Part shown: piece by piece, positions 1-7,600 of the stretch
How positions within the stretch are numbered: position 1 is the stretch's first letter
Layout of the letters: every line of letters begins with the position of its first letter
NCBI GenBank assembly: GCA_030426005.1
Contig: JAUHZM010000018.1
Coordinates: 1-19,954 of the forward strand
DNA length: 19,954 bases
Direction: 5' to 3'
From: Gammaproteobacteria bacterium
GTDB lineage: Bacteria > Pseudomonadota > Gammaproteobacteria > Arenicellales > Arenicellaceae
Made by a program: the position numbers and the translations under genes
Notes under the pieces: generated by a model
The model's input: only the letters and a program-made list of their open reading frames with translations
What the model was told of the DNA's origin: nothing
Database searches by the model: none

Positions 1-77
1 GATTGAATTCGAGAAATTCGGTCGTAAATACTCACGATGTCGTTTTTCGAAGCAATTAAAGAAGAGATAAGTTAGAG

Positions 78-440
78 ATGGATAAAGTCAAGGTAATCGC
101 GTCGCTATTGATCGCGGTCGGAGGTGTGGTTGGTTATTATCAGCTACCTCAATATTTAGGCCAGGATGTATCGATTTTATGGCGAGTTGGCTTGCTGTTG
201 GTGGCCTTGGTAGCGGCTGCTGTTGTGGCAATGACATCTGAATACGGCTCCTCATTCTTAGAGTTCGCAAAAGGTGCTCGAACTGAGCTGCGAAAAATGG
301 TTTGGCCTACACGCCAGGAAACCACACAAACTACCATTATTGTATTAATCCTAGTTGTGCTGGTTGCACTGTTCTTGTGGTTAATCGATATGAGTGTATT
401 TGAAATTATTTATGACTGGCTGTTGGGTGTGGAAGACTAA
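78..440 (+). CDS. secE: Protein translocase subunit SecE
   Basis: SecE is the small essential clamp subunit of the SecYEG channel in the inner membrane. The 120-residue product is close to the length of E. coli SecE (127) and shows three hydrophobic segments, at about residues 4-22, 34-52 and 86-104. The diagnostic SecE part is the amphipathic stretch TELRKMVWPTRQETTQTT (about 69-86) leading into the last membrane helix. It lies 42 nt upstream of nusG, the standard bacterial pairing, and the two are probably co-transcribed. In E. coli the gene before secE is tufB, with tRNA-Trp between; the 77 nt available here contain neither. The ribosome-binding site is weak: gaagag at 61-66 is 11 nt from the ATG. 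Confidence 0.97.
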   Translation: MDKVKVIASLLIAVGGVVGYYQLPQYLGQDVSILWRVGLLLVALVAAAVVAMTSEYGSSFLEFAKGARTELRKMVWPTRQETTQTTIIVLILVVLVALFLWLIDMSVFEIIYDWLLGVED

Positions 441-482
441 TTCGGTCCACGAACAGCTTAGTATCAGGAATAAAGGTAAACA

Positions 483-1070
483 ATGTCAGATAATCCAGTA
501 ACAGATCAAGAGTCTGCAGATTCTGCTGATAAGAAGTCGCAGATGCAGTGGTATGTTGTGCAGGCGTTCTCTAACTATGAGAAGCGCGTCAAGCTGACAT
601 TGGAAGAGAGCATCCAGCGACATGGTATGCAGGACTATTTCGGCGACATTCTGGTTCCAACCGAAGAAGTAGTTGAAATGAAAGCCGGGCAGAAGCGTAC
701 CAGTGAGCGTAAGTTTTTCCCTGGTTATGTGCTGGTGCAAATGGTGATGAATGACGAGACCTGGCACCTGGTAAAAAGCACACCGCGCGTTTCTGGTTTT
801 ATTGGTGGTAAAGCCTCAGACCCAACGCCGCTTACTGATGCAGAGGCTATGAGCATTCTGCAACAGGTTCAGGACGGTTCGGATCAACCGCGTCACAAGT
901 TCTCTTTCGAGCCGGGCGAAGTGGTGCGTGTTATCGAAGGTCCTTTTGCGGACTTCAATGGCACAGTTGAAGACGTCAACTACGAGAAGTCTAAATTGCG
1001 CGTCGCGGTCTCGATCTTTGGTCGATCAACACCGGTTGAGCTGGATTTTGCGCAGGTAGAGAAAGGTTAA
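483..1070 (+). CDS. nusG: Transcription termination/antitermination factor NusG
   Basis: NusG binds RNA polymerase at the beta' clamp helices, suppresses pausing and links transcription to Rho or to the ribosome. The 195-residue protein has the NGN domain (WYVVQAFSNYEKRV from residue 23, then SERKFFPGYVLVQM) and a C-terminal KOW domain (FEPGEVVRVIEGPFADFNG, about 141-159), ending in the typical VELDFAQVEKG. It is about 14 residues longer than E. coli NusG because of an acidic, serine-rich N-terminal tail of about 20 residues. The ATG at 483 has an aaaggt ribosome site 7 nt upstream. A later Met just before the NGN domain (residue 21) is an alternative with no better site. It follows secE directly. 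Confidence 0.97.
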   Translation: MSDNPVTDQESADSADKKSQMQWYVVQAFSNYEKRVKLTLEESIQRHGMQDYFGDILVPTEEVVEMKAGQKRTSERKFFPGYVLVQMVMNDETWHLVKSTPRVSGFIGGKASDPTPLTDAEAMSILQQVQDGSDQPRHKFSFEPGEVVRVIEGPFADFNGTVEDVNYEKSKLRVAVSIFGRSTPVELDFAQVEKG

Positions 1071-1076
1071 GTTTAT

Positions 1077-1103
1077 ACCGTCGCGCAGTCTCTGCGAGAC
1101 GGT
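1077..1103 (+). terminator. Hairpin just after nusG, possible weak terminator or attenuator
   Basis: Two 12-nt arms, 1077-1088 and 1092-1103, pair with one mismatch around a TCT loop, starting 7 nt after the nusG stop codon. The following run gttttga has only four Ts, so as an intrinsic terminator it would be partial. A processing or attenuation role between nusG and rplK is equally possible. The pairing is seen; the function is inferred. Confidence 0.45.
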
Positions 1104-1107
1104 GTTT

Positions 1108-1170
1108 TGATCGTTGCGGCGATCATGTGTGTGAATTGGTTTTATTTTCACGCGCACCAATTGTTTTTTT
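1108..1170 (+). promoter_or_regulatory. rplK leader: alternative hairpins before a T-tract
   Basis: A 6-bp hairpin (1108-1113 with 1120-1125) is followed by two mutually exclusive stems. One is 1126-1135 with 1147-1156, ten pairs including two G-U. The other is AATTGGT at 1134-1140 with ACCAATT at 1156-1162, which ends one base before a run of seven Ts at 1164-1170. The second stem plus T-run resembles an intrinsic terminator, and the first would block it. Such competing stems are the logic of attenuators, but the terminator stem is short and A/T-rich, so this may be chance. Confidence 0.3.
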
Positions 1171-1174
1171 GTAA

Positions 1175-1239
1175 CTGGGGAGCCTAACGGCGTTCGTACC
1201 CGCAAAAGAGCGTGTAGTGACATGCTCCGGAGTAAAAAA
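1175..1239 (+). promoter_or_regulatory. Candidate L1 translational operator in the rplK leader
   Basis: L1 is known to repress the rplK-rplA mRNA in E. coli by binding a leader structure that mimics its 23S rRNA site. Here ctggggagcc (from 1175) can pair with the later gctccggag (1224-1232), which contains the rplK ribosome-binding site GGAG (1229-1232). The pairing has an internal mismatch of two G-G positions. Such a fold would place the Shine-Dalgarno under L1 control. The complementarity is seen; L1 binding is inferred from known operon biology. Confidence 0.4.
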
Positions 1240-1671
1240 ATGGCTAAGAAAGTCGATGCTTTGATTAAGCTTCAAGTGCCTGCTGGTGGCGCTAATCCAA
1301 GTCCGCCGGTTGGTCCTGCACTGGGTCAACACGGTGTCAATATTATGGAGTTCTGTAAAGCCTTCAACGCGGCGACACAAGAAATGGAAAAGGGTTTGCC
1401 GGTTCCTGTTGTGATCACTGTGTATAGCGATAAGAGCTTCACATACATCATGAAAACACCGCCAGCTGCGGTCTTGTTGAAGAAAGCTGCCGGTATCCAA
1501 AAAGGATCTGGTGTGCCACACACTAACAAGGTTGGTAAAGTGACACGCGCTCAGCTTGAAGAAATTGCCCAAACTAAGATGGCGGATTTGAACGCCTACG
1601 ATCTGGATCAAGCGGTAAAAATTATTGCTGGTTCTGCGCGTAGCATGGGCATTGAGACTGAAGGAGTTTAA
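1240..1671 (+). CDS. rplK: 50S ribosomal protein L11
   Basis: L11 binds the GTPase-associated region of 23S rRNA at the stalk base and is needed for the RelA stringent response. The 143-residue product matches E. coli L11 (142) almost end to end: MAKKVDALIKLQVPAGGANP, the proline-rich SPPVGPALGQHGVNIMEFCKAF, then the C-terminal RNA-binding domain with GSARSMGIE. An in-frame ATG at 1222 would add six residues (MLRSKK), but that start lies upstream of GGAG (1229-1232), which is 7 nt before the ATG at 1240, and family members begin MAKK. It forms the rplKA unit with rplA, 2 nt downstream. Confidence 0.97.
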   Translation: MAKKVDALIKLQVPAGGANPSPPVGPALGQHGVNIMEFCKAFNAATQEMEKGLPVPVVITVYSDKSFTYIMKTPPAAVLLKKAAGIQKGSGVPHTNKVGKVTRAQLEEIAQTKMADLNAYDLDQAVKIIAGSARSMGIETEGV

Positions 1672-1673
1672 TC

Positions 1674-2363
1674 ATGGCAAAACGTTATTCAGCAGTGGCT
1701 GCTAAGGTCGATTCAGAGGGCTTCTACGCATTAGATGAAGCGTTTACCTTAGCTAAAGAAACCGCTTCAGCAAAATTCGACGAAGGCGTCGATGTGGCGA
1801 TCAACCTCGGTGTTGACGCACGTAAATCCGACCAGGCTGTGCGTGGCGCGACTGTGTTGCCAAAAGGCACCGGTAAAAGCGTTCGCGTCGCCGTATTCAC
1901 CGATGGTGACAACGTCGAAAAAGCCAAAGAAGCAGGCGCCGACATCGTTGGTATGGATGATCTGGCAGCTAAAGTAAAAGCTGGTGACATGGATTTCGAT
2001 ATCGTTATCGCCAGTCCAGATGCTATGCGTGTTGTTGGTCAATTGGGTCAGATTTTAGGCCCAAAAGGTATGATGCCGAACCCAAAAACTGGCACTGTGT
2101 CAGCAGACGTGGCTACCGCTGTTCGTAACGCGAAAGCCGGTCAGGTTCAATACCGCATCGACAAGGCAGGCATCATTCACTGCACAATTGGTAAAGCATC
2201 TTTCTCTGCGGAAGATTTGAAAGAAAACTTTTTGGCTCTTTTGACAGCGCTGCATAAATCAAAGCCAGCGACTGCTAAGGGTCAGTACTTTAAGCGAGTT
2301 TCTGTGTCCACCACAATGGGCCCTGGAATTCGTGTTGATCGTCAAACATTGCCGCAACTGTAA
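1674..2363 (+). CDS. rplA: 50S ribosomal protein L1
   Basis: L1 forms the mobile L1 stalk beside the ribosomal E site and represses its own operon. The product has 229 residues (E. coli 234). The family signature VGQLGQILGPKGMMPNPK is intact in domain II, and the C-terminal part closes with STTMGPGIRVDRQTL. The start has AGGAG at 1662-1666, 7 nt upstream and inside the end of rplK, so translation of the two genes is probably coupled. A 211-nt leader separates it from rplJ. Confidence 0.97.
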   Translation: MAKRYSAVAAKVDSEGFYALDEAFTLAKETASAKFDEGVDVAINLGVDARKSDQAVRGATVLPKGTGKSVRVAVFTDGDNVEKAKEAGADIVGMDDLAAKVKAGDMDFDIVIASPDAMRVVGQLGQILGPKGMMPNPKTGTVSADVATAVRNAKAGQVQYRIDKAGIIHCTIGKASFSAEDLKENFLALLTALHKSKPATAKGQYFKRVSVSTTMGPGIRVDRQTLPQL

Positions 2364-2380
2364 GCGGTAAGTTTTAGCGA

Positions 2381-2428
2381 TTGACATTGGGTGCTCGGCA
2401 ATCCTTCATGGTTTGTCGAGCGTGTCAA
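2381..2428 (+). promoter_or_regulatory. Long hairpin at the head of the rplJ leader
   Basis: The outer stem TTGACA (2381-2386) pairs with TGTCAA (2423-2428). The inner 9-pair stem GCTCGGCAA (2393-2401) pairs with TTGTCGAGC (2413-2421) with one G-U, closing an 11-nt loop. It begins 17 nt after the rplA stop. Possible roles are RNase processing between rplA and rplJ or part of the L10 leader fold. The TTGACA looks like a -35 box, but no convincing -10 lies 16-18 nt further on. Confidence 0.5.
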
Positions 2429-2430
2429 AG

Positions 2431-2529
2431 ACCGTAGGTGAACGTCACCGTTGTTAGTGTGACGAACTTAATATCCTACGTAGATGGTGTCCCAGACTGG
2501 TTTTGTATTTTTGTTGCTTCGGTAACACC
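2431..2529 (+). promoter_or_regulatory. Ribosomal protein L10 leader (autoregulatory rplJL leader)
   Basis: In gammaproteobacteria the L10-L12 complex binds a kink-turn-containing structure in the rplJ leader and represses translation. Seen here: CGTAGG (2433-2438) pairs with CCTACG (2475-2480); nested inside, CGTCAC (2443-2448) pairs with GTGACG (2459-2464). After this comes tagatggtg, like the E. coli leader as I recall it. GGTGT (2486-2490) can also pair with ACACC (2525-2529). The nested stems, their position before rplJ and the recalled conserved words together support the call. A covariance search with the Rfam L10_leader model would settle it. Confidence 0.75.
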
Positions 2530-2574
2530 TTTGTAAAACTGACTTAGGGTGCCAAAACTGGAGGTAGCTCTCAC

Positions 2575-3096
2575 ATGAGCCTAAATCTTGATCAGAAGAA
2601 ACAGGTCGTTGAAAGCGTCTCTGCCGTAGTCGGTAATGCACAAGCAACTATTGTTGCTGAGTACCGCGGATTAACCGTAGAGCAAATGAAAGTTCTGCGT
2701 CGCGAAGCTCACGCCAACAATGTGTACCTAAAAGTGGTGAAAAACACCCTTTTGCGTCGCGCTGTGCAAGACACCGAACATGCATGCTTGGACGAGTTGT
2801 TGGTCGGTCCTTTGGCGTTTGCTGCATCAGAAGATCCTGTAGCGGTTGCCAAAATTCTGAACAAATTCGCGAAAGAGTATGACGCGCTGGAAATCAAAGC
2901 GGGCTCTATGCAGGGCAAGCTTTTGTCAGAAGGCGATATCAAAGCACTAGCACAGCTTCCGAGCCGTGAAGAGTTGCTGGCGAAACTGATGGGCACAATG
3001 CAAGCGCCGATCGCCAAGTTCGTTCAGACACTCAACGAGGTTCCAACCAAGTTCGTGCGTGGTTTGGCTGCAGTAAGAGATGCGAAAGAAGCCTAA
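2575..3096 (+). CDS. rplJ: 50S ribosomal protein L10
   Basis: L10 anchors the L7/L12 dimers to 23S rRNA at the stalk base and, bound to L12, represses its own operon. The 173-residue product (E. coli 165) starts MSLNLDQKKQVVESVSAVV and contains the typical AEYRGLTVEQM and VYLKVVKNTLLRRAV. The C-terminal region LLAKLMGTMQAPIAKFVQTL provides the L12-binding helix. GGAGGT at 2560-2565, 9 nt before the ATG, is the strongest ribosome site in this cluster, as expected for a highly translated gene. Confidence 0.97.
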   Translation: MSLNLDQKKQVVESVSAVVGNAQATIVAEYRGLTVEQMKVLRREAHANNVYLKVVKNTLLRRAVQDTEHACLDELLVGPLAFAASEDPVAVAKILNKFAKEYDALEIKAGSMQGKLLSEGDIKALAQLPSREELLAKLMGTMQAPIAKFVQTLNEVPTKFVRGLAAVRDAKEA

Positions 3097-3141
3097 TTCA
3101 GGTTTCGATGACGCGTTTCAACCAGTTTTTACATTTTAATT

Positions 3142-3162
3142 GAGTCCTAGACTCTGTTTTTT
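3142..3162 (+). promoter_or_regulatory. Small hairpin with T-run in the rplJ-rplL gap
   Basis: GAGTC (3142-3146) and GACTC (3150-3154) form a 5-bp stem with a 3-nt loop, followed by six Ts (3157-3162) immediately before the rplL ribosome site GAGG (3163-3166). The short stem makes efficient termination unlikely. It may adjust the high L12:L10 ratio or simply present the ribosome site. Low confidence in function. Confidence 0.3.
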
Positions 3163-3174
3163 GAGGTTTTACAA

Positions 3175-3546
3175 ATGAGTAAACAAGATATCTTAGACGC
3201 TATTGCGTCAATGTCAGTATTAGAGCTTTCTGAGCTGATCACTGAAATGGAAGAAAAATTCGGCGTTTCTGCTGCCGCTGCTGCGGTTGCGGTTGCTGGT
3301 CCAGCTGCTGAAGCAGGTCCTGCTGCAGAAGAGAAAGACGAATTTGACGTCGTTCTAGCTGGTTTCGGTGATAACAAAGTTGCTGTTATTAAAGCAGTTC
3401 GCGGTGCCACTGGCCTTGGCTTGAAAGAAGCCAAAGAAATGGTTGAAGGCGCGCCAGCTACTTTGAAAGAAGGCGTTGCGAAAGCTGAAGCTGAAGAGCT
3501 GAAAAAGCAACTTGAAGAAGCTGGTGCTTCTGTAGAGTTGAAGTAA
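3175..3546 (+). CDS. rplL: 50S ribosomal protein L7/L12
   Basis: L7/L12 is the multi-copy stalk protein that recruits and activates the translation GTPases. The 123-residue product (E. coli 121) shows the three standard parts: the N-terminal dimerisation helices (about 1-36), an alanine-rich flexible hinge of Ala, Val, Gly and Pro (about 37-53), and the globular C-terminal domain (EFDVVLAGFGDNKVAVIKAV to the end). The LGLKEAKEMVEGAP helix that contacts EF-G and EF-Tu is intact. It has GAGG 8 nt before the ATG and follows rplJ by 78 nt. Confidence 0.97.
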   Translation: MSKQDILDAIASMSVLELSELITEMEEKFGVSAAAAAVAVAGPAAEAGPAAEEKDEFDVVLAGFGDNKVAVIKAVRGATGLGLKEAKEMVEGAPATLKEGVAKAEAEELKKQLEEAGASVELK

Positions 3547-3652
3547 GAGATTGCGATCTCTTGCGGGCCATGCGTGGATGACACGCATGGCTGCTACACA
3601 GCGAGAAATGCACTAAGGCTGACCGGTGAATGCTGGTCGGCCTTATCTCGCT
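3547..3652 (+). promoter_or_regulatory. Three tandem hairpins between rplL and rpoB (attenuation/RNase processing region)
   Basis: Three perfect or near-perfect stems follow the rplL stop. The first is GAGAT 3547-3551 with ATCTC 3556-3560. The second has two 10-nt arms, 3567-3576 and 3582-3591, with a 5-nt loop. The third is composite: AGCGAGA 3600-3606 with TCTCGCT 3646-3652, enclosing 3615-3624 with 3635-3644 (10 pairs, one G-U). E. coli has an attenuator and an RNase III site in the same gap, lowering rpoBC expression relative to rplL. None of these stems is followed by a long T-run, so processing of the third, long duplex is the better guess. The rest of the 253-nt gap (3653-3789) shows nothing I can name before the rpoB ribosome site. 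Confidence 0.6.
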
Positions 3653-3799
3653 TCTAGGTATTTTGATTCACATTTGTACGTTTCGAATCTACCCGGTCAG
3701 TGCAGAGTAATGAATTTTTCGGAGTTGTCGATGTTGTCCGGCGAGTATGAAACTAGCCGACCAGCGACACTCTTAAGCTTGTAAAAATCGAGGTTATCC

Positions 3800-4657
3800 A
3801 TGGGCTACTCTTTTACCGAAAAGAAGCGTTTACGTAAGAGTTTTTCGAAGCGTCCAGAAGGCGTCTTACCAATTCCTTACTTACTCCAGACTCAGCTTGA
3901 GTCCTATCGCAAGTTTTTACAAGCAGATGCTGATCCAGAAGCACGTTCTGAGACCGGCTTGCAAGCTGCGTTTAAATCGGTGTTCCCGATTGAAAGCTTT
4001 AACGGTAGTGCGGCACTCGAGTTCGTTAGCTACCGTCTTGGCGTTCCACCATTTGATGTGCGTGAGTGTCAACAACGCGGCCTGATTTTCGCAGCGCCAC
4101 TGCGCGTTAAGATGCGTTTGGTGATTTACAACAAAGAAGAAGGTAAATCCACTGGCGCTAAATCAGTAAAAGAAATTAAAGAACAAGAAGTTTATCTGGG
4201 CGATATGCCTCTGATGACCGAAAACGGTACCTTCGTGATTAACGGCACAGAGCGTGTTGTTGTCGCTCAGTTGCACCGTTCTCCAGGTGTGTTCTTTGAC
4301 CATGACCGTGGTAAAACACACTCCTCAGGCAAACTGTTATTCTCATCCCGAATCATCCCTTACCGTGGTTCATGGTTAGACTTCGAGTTTGATCCAAAAG
4401 ATCTGTTGTTCATCCGTATCGACCGTCGTCGTAAGTTGGCCGCGACCATTTTGTTGCGTGCGCTGGGTTACACAACTCAGGAAATTCTTGAGATGTTCTT
4501 CAATAACGACACATTCAATTTGTCGGAAAAAGAAATCTCTATGGATCTGGTGCCATCGCGTCTACGCGGTGAGCAATTGGCGTTCGACATCACCAAAAAA
4601 CGTGGTGGTGTGATCGTTGAAGCTGGCCGTCGTATTACAGCGCGTCATATCCGCTAA
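3800..4657 (+). CDS. rpoB: RNA polymerase beta subunit, N-terminal part (ORF ends at an in-frame TAA)
   Basis: This 285-residue piece covers the N-terminal fifth of beta: MGYSFTEKKRLRKSFSKRP at the start, then ENGTFVINGTERVVVAQLHR, FFDHDRGKTHSSGK and IPYRGSWLDFEFDPKDLLF, all in the order of E. coli RpoB. It stops after RRITARHIR at TAA (4655-4657), where E. coli and Pseudomonas have a Gln codon (E. coli Q276); a single CAA-to-TAA change explains this. The alignment continues without a gap in the next ORF, in the same frame. The start is supported by GAGG at 3790-3793. The cut lies in the lineage-specific region between conserved parts (E. coli about 226-350) where split beta is known to assemble. 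It could be a true split gene, a suppressed nonsense codon or a sequence error. Confidence 0.93.
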   Translation: MGYSFTEKKRLRKSFSKRPEGVLPIPYLLQTQLESYRKFLQADADPEARSETGLQAAFKSVFPIESFNGSAALEFVSYRLGVPPFDVRECQQRGLIFAAPLRVKMRLVIYNKEEGKSTGAKSVKEIKEQEVYLGDMPLMTENGTFVINGTERVVVAQLHRSPGVFFDHDRGKTHSSGKLLFSSRIIPYRGSWLDFEFDPKDLLFIRIDRRRKLAATILLRALGYTTQEILEMFFNNDTFNLSEKEISMDLVPSRLRGEQLAFDITKKRGGVIVEAGRRITARHIR

Positions 4658-4660
4658 ATG
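4655..4660 (+). other. In-frame stop-start junction TAA|ATG splitting rpoB
   Basis: The stop codon TAA and an ATG are directly adjacent and in the same frame. The Met corresponds to E. coli Leu277. No purine-rich ribosome site precedes the ATG (upstream sequence cgtcatatccgc), so translation of the second part would rely on termination-reinitiation. Reading through the stop would restore one 1364-residue protein. Confidence 0.9.
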
Positions 4661-7600
4661 GAAGAGGCCAAGCTGGATTCCATCGTGGTTCCAACGGAGT
4701 TTCTGGTTGGTCGTACCCTGGCAAAAGATATTGCCGATAAAGAAACGGGTGAGTTGCTGGCCGAAGCGAACCAAGTAATGACCGAAGATTTGATCGAAGC
4801 CTTTATCGAAAAAGGTGTTAAGTCAATCGAAGTCATTTACACCAACGATCTGGATGAAGGTCCGTACGTTTCTGAGACATTGCGTACTGACCCAACCAAT
4901 AATGAGTTGGAAGCACAAGTCGAGATCTATCGCATGATGCGCCCAGGTGAGCCGCCAACAAAAGAAGCGGCTCAAGGTCTGTTCGCCAATATGTTCTTCA
5001 ACCCAGATCGTTATGACCTGTCGACTGTTGGCCGTATGAAGTTCAACCGTCGCTTGAATCGTGACTCAGACACGGGAGAAGGCGTCTTAAGTAAAGAAGA
5101 CATCATCGATGTGATGAAAACCTTGATCGACCTTAAGAACGGTAAAGGCGACATCGACGACATCGATAACTTGGGTAACCGTCGCGTACGTTCGGTTGGC
5201 GAGTTAGTTGAAAACCAATTCCGTGTTGGTCTGGTTCGTGTAGAGCGTGCCGTGCGTGAGCGTTTGACTTTGGCTGAAGCGGAAGGCCTGACACCACAAG
5301 ATTTGATTAACGCCAAGCCAGTATCGGCGGTGGTGAAGGAATTCTTTGGTTCAAGCCAGTTGTCACAGTTTATGGATCAGACCAACCCATTGTCTGAAGT
5401 TACCCATAAGCGTCGTGTTTCTGCCTTAGGCCCAGGTGGTCTGACCCGTGAGCGAGCAGGCTTTGAAGTACGTGACGTACATCCAACGCACTACGGTCGA
5501 GTATGTCCAATTGAGACACCAGAGGGTCCGAACATTGGTTTGATCAACTCGTTGGCGGTTTACGCACGTACTAATGATTATGGTTTCCTTGAAACCCCGT
5601 ATCTGAAAGTCGAAAACGGCAAGATGACGGAAGACGTTGTGTACTTGTCAGCGATTGAAGAGCGCAAATACGTGATCGCACAGGCGAACGCGGAAGTTGA
5701 CGCCAAAGGCAATCTAACCGATGAACTGGTTAACTGCCGACACCAAAATGAGTTCTCTTTGGCAACCCCAGAGCAAGTTGAATTCATTGACGTAGCACCG
5801 TCACAAATCGTATCGGTCGCGGCATCGTTGATTCCGTTCCTTGAGCACGATGACGCGAACCGCGCATTGATGGGATCGAACATGCAACGTCAGGCGGTAC
5901 CAACGATTCGTAGCGAGAAGCCGTTAGTTGGCACCGGTATGGAGCGCGTGGTTGCAGTTGACTCAGGTGTTGCGTTGACTGCTCGTCGTGGCGGCAAGGT
6001 GGAATCAGTAGACGCGGCACGTATCGTGGTACGCGTTAACGAAGACGAAGTTGTGGCTGATTCAGTCGGTGTTGATATTTACAACCTGACCAAATACACC
6101 CGTTCGAACCAAAACACGAACATCAACCAACGACCACTGGTGAAAGCCGGTGACGAAATCGCGCGTGGTGACGTGTTGGCCGACGGCCCATCTACTGATA
6201 TGGGTGAATTGGCCTTGGGTCGTAACGTGATGCTGGCGTTCATGCCGTGGAACGGATACAACTTTGAGGACTCGATTCTAATCTCAGAGAACCTGGTAAA
6301 AGAAGATGTGTACACCACAATTCACATCGAAGAACTCACGTGCGTTGCACGCGACACCAAGCTCGGTTCAGAGGAAGTCACACGTGATATTCCGAACGTT
6401 GGCGAGCATGCGCTTGGTCGTCTAGACGAAGCGGGCATTGTCTATGTTGGTGCCGAAGTTAAAGGCGGCGATATTCTGGTTGGTAAGGTGACACCAAAAG
6501 GTGAGACGCAACTGACACCAGAAGAAAAGCTGTTACGCGCGATTTTCGGTGAGAAAGCCTCTGACGTAAAAGACACCTCATTGCGTGTTCCTTCGTCAAT
6601 GAAAGGCACCGTGATCGATGTACAAGTGTTCACGCGAGACGGCGTTGAGAAAGACACGCGCGCATTGGCCAACGAAGAGTCGGAGTTAGCGAGTATCCGT
6701 AAGGACTTGAACGAGCAGTTCCGTATCGTTGAAGAAGATACGTATGCGCGTATTGAAGCACTGTTGAAAAACAAAGAAATCGTGCGTGCGCCAGGTCTGA
6801 AAAAAGGTCAAAAAGTTACGCAAGCGTATCTGGATGAAACTGATCGCACCAAGTGGTTTGAGATCAGCCTGACCAATGCAGACGCTGCGGACAAGCTAGA
6901 GCAATTGCAAGAGAGCCTGGTTCAACAGCGTAAATACTTCGACGAACTGTTCGACGAGAAACGTGGCAAGTTGGAAGCAGGTGATGACCTAGCGCCAGGC
7001 GTTTTAAAAATGGTTAAGGTGTTTGTGGCGGTGAAACGTCGTTTACAACCTGGTGACAAAATGGCCGGTCGTCACGGTAACAAAGGTGTTATCTCAAAGA
7101 TCGTTCCAGTAGAAGACATGCCGTTCATGGAAGATGGCACGACGGTGGATATCGTATTGAATCCACTGGGTGTTCCATCACGTATGAACGTTGGTCAGGT
7201 ACTCGAAGTGCATTTGGGCTGGGCTGCGGCCGGACTCGGTAAGAAAATCGACAAGATGCTGCGTGAGCAGCGTACTGCGGCAGAGATGCGAGAGTTCTTG
7301 GGCAAGGTCTACAACACTAGTGGTAAAGCCGAAGACCTCACTGCATTGACCGACAACGAAGTGATCGAAATGGCCGGTAACCTGCGCGGTGGTGTCCCAA
7401 TGGCAACACCAGTATTCGACGGTGCAGCAGAAACTGAAATCAAAGGTATGCTGGAGCTGGCTGATTTGCCAACCTCTGGTCAGACAACGCTGTATGACGG
7501 ACGTACCGGTGAGAAATTCGACCGTCCGGTCACCGTTGGCTACATGTACGTATTGAAACTGAACCACTTGATCGACGACAAGATGCATGCTCGATCCACT

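Noticed and set aside
1..77. A tRNA-Trp remnant, a secE promoter (TTGAAT at 3-8 with TAAATA at 25-30), or a 12-codon ORF at 37-75.
   Set aside because: No tRNA arm or CCA end is visible, the -10 match is only three of six with a 16-bp spacer, and the short ORF has no support beyond its start and stop.
1222..1239. Upstream ATG for rplK adding six residues.
   Set aside because: It overlaps the ribosome-binding site GGAG itself, and all L11 proteins I know begin at MAKK or an equivalent.
2381..2409. Promoter with TTGACA -35 upstream of rplJ.
   Set aside because: The spot 17 bp downstream reads cttcat, not a -10 box, and the TTGACA is better explained as one arm of a hairpin with TGTCAA.
4655..4657. 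Reassigned TAA codon (TAA read as Gln) to explain the rpoB stop.
   Set aside because: Several other genes in the window, such as nusG, rplK, rplA, rplJ, rplL and the rpoB 3' part, end in TAA at the expected family C terminus, so TAA is a normal stop here.
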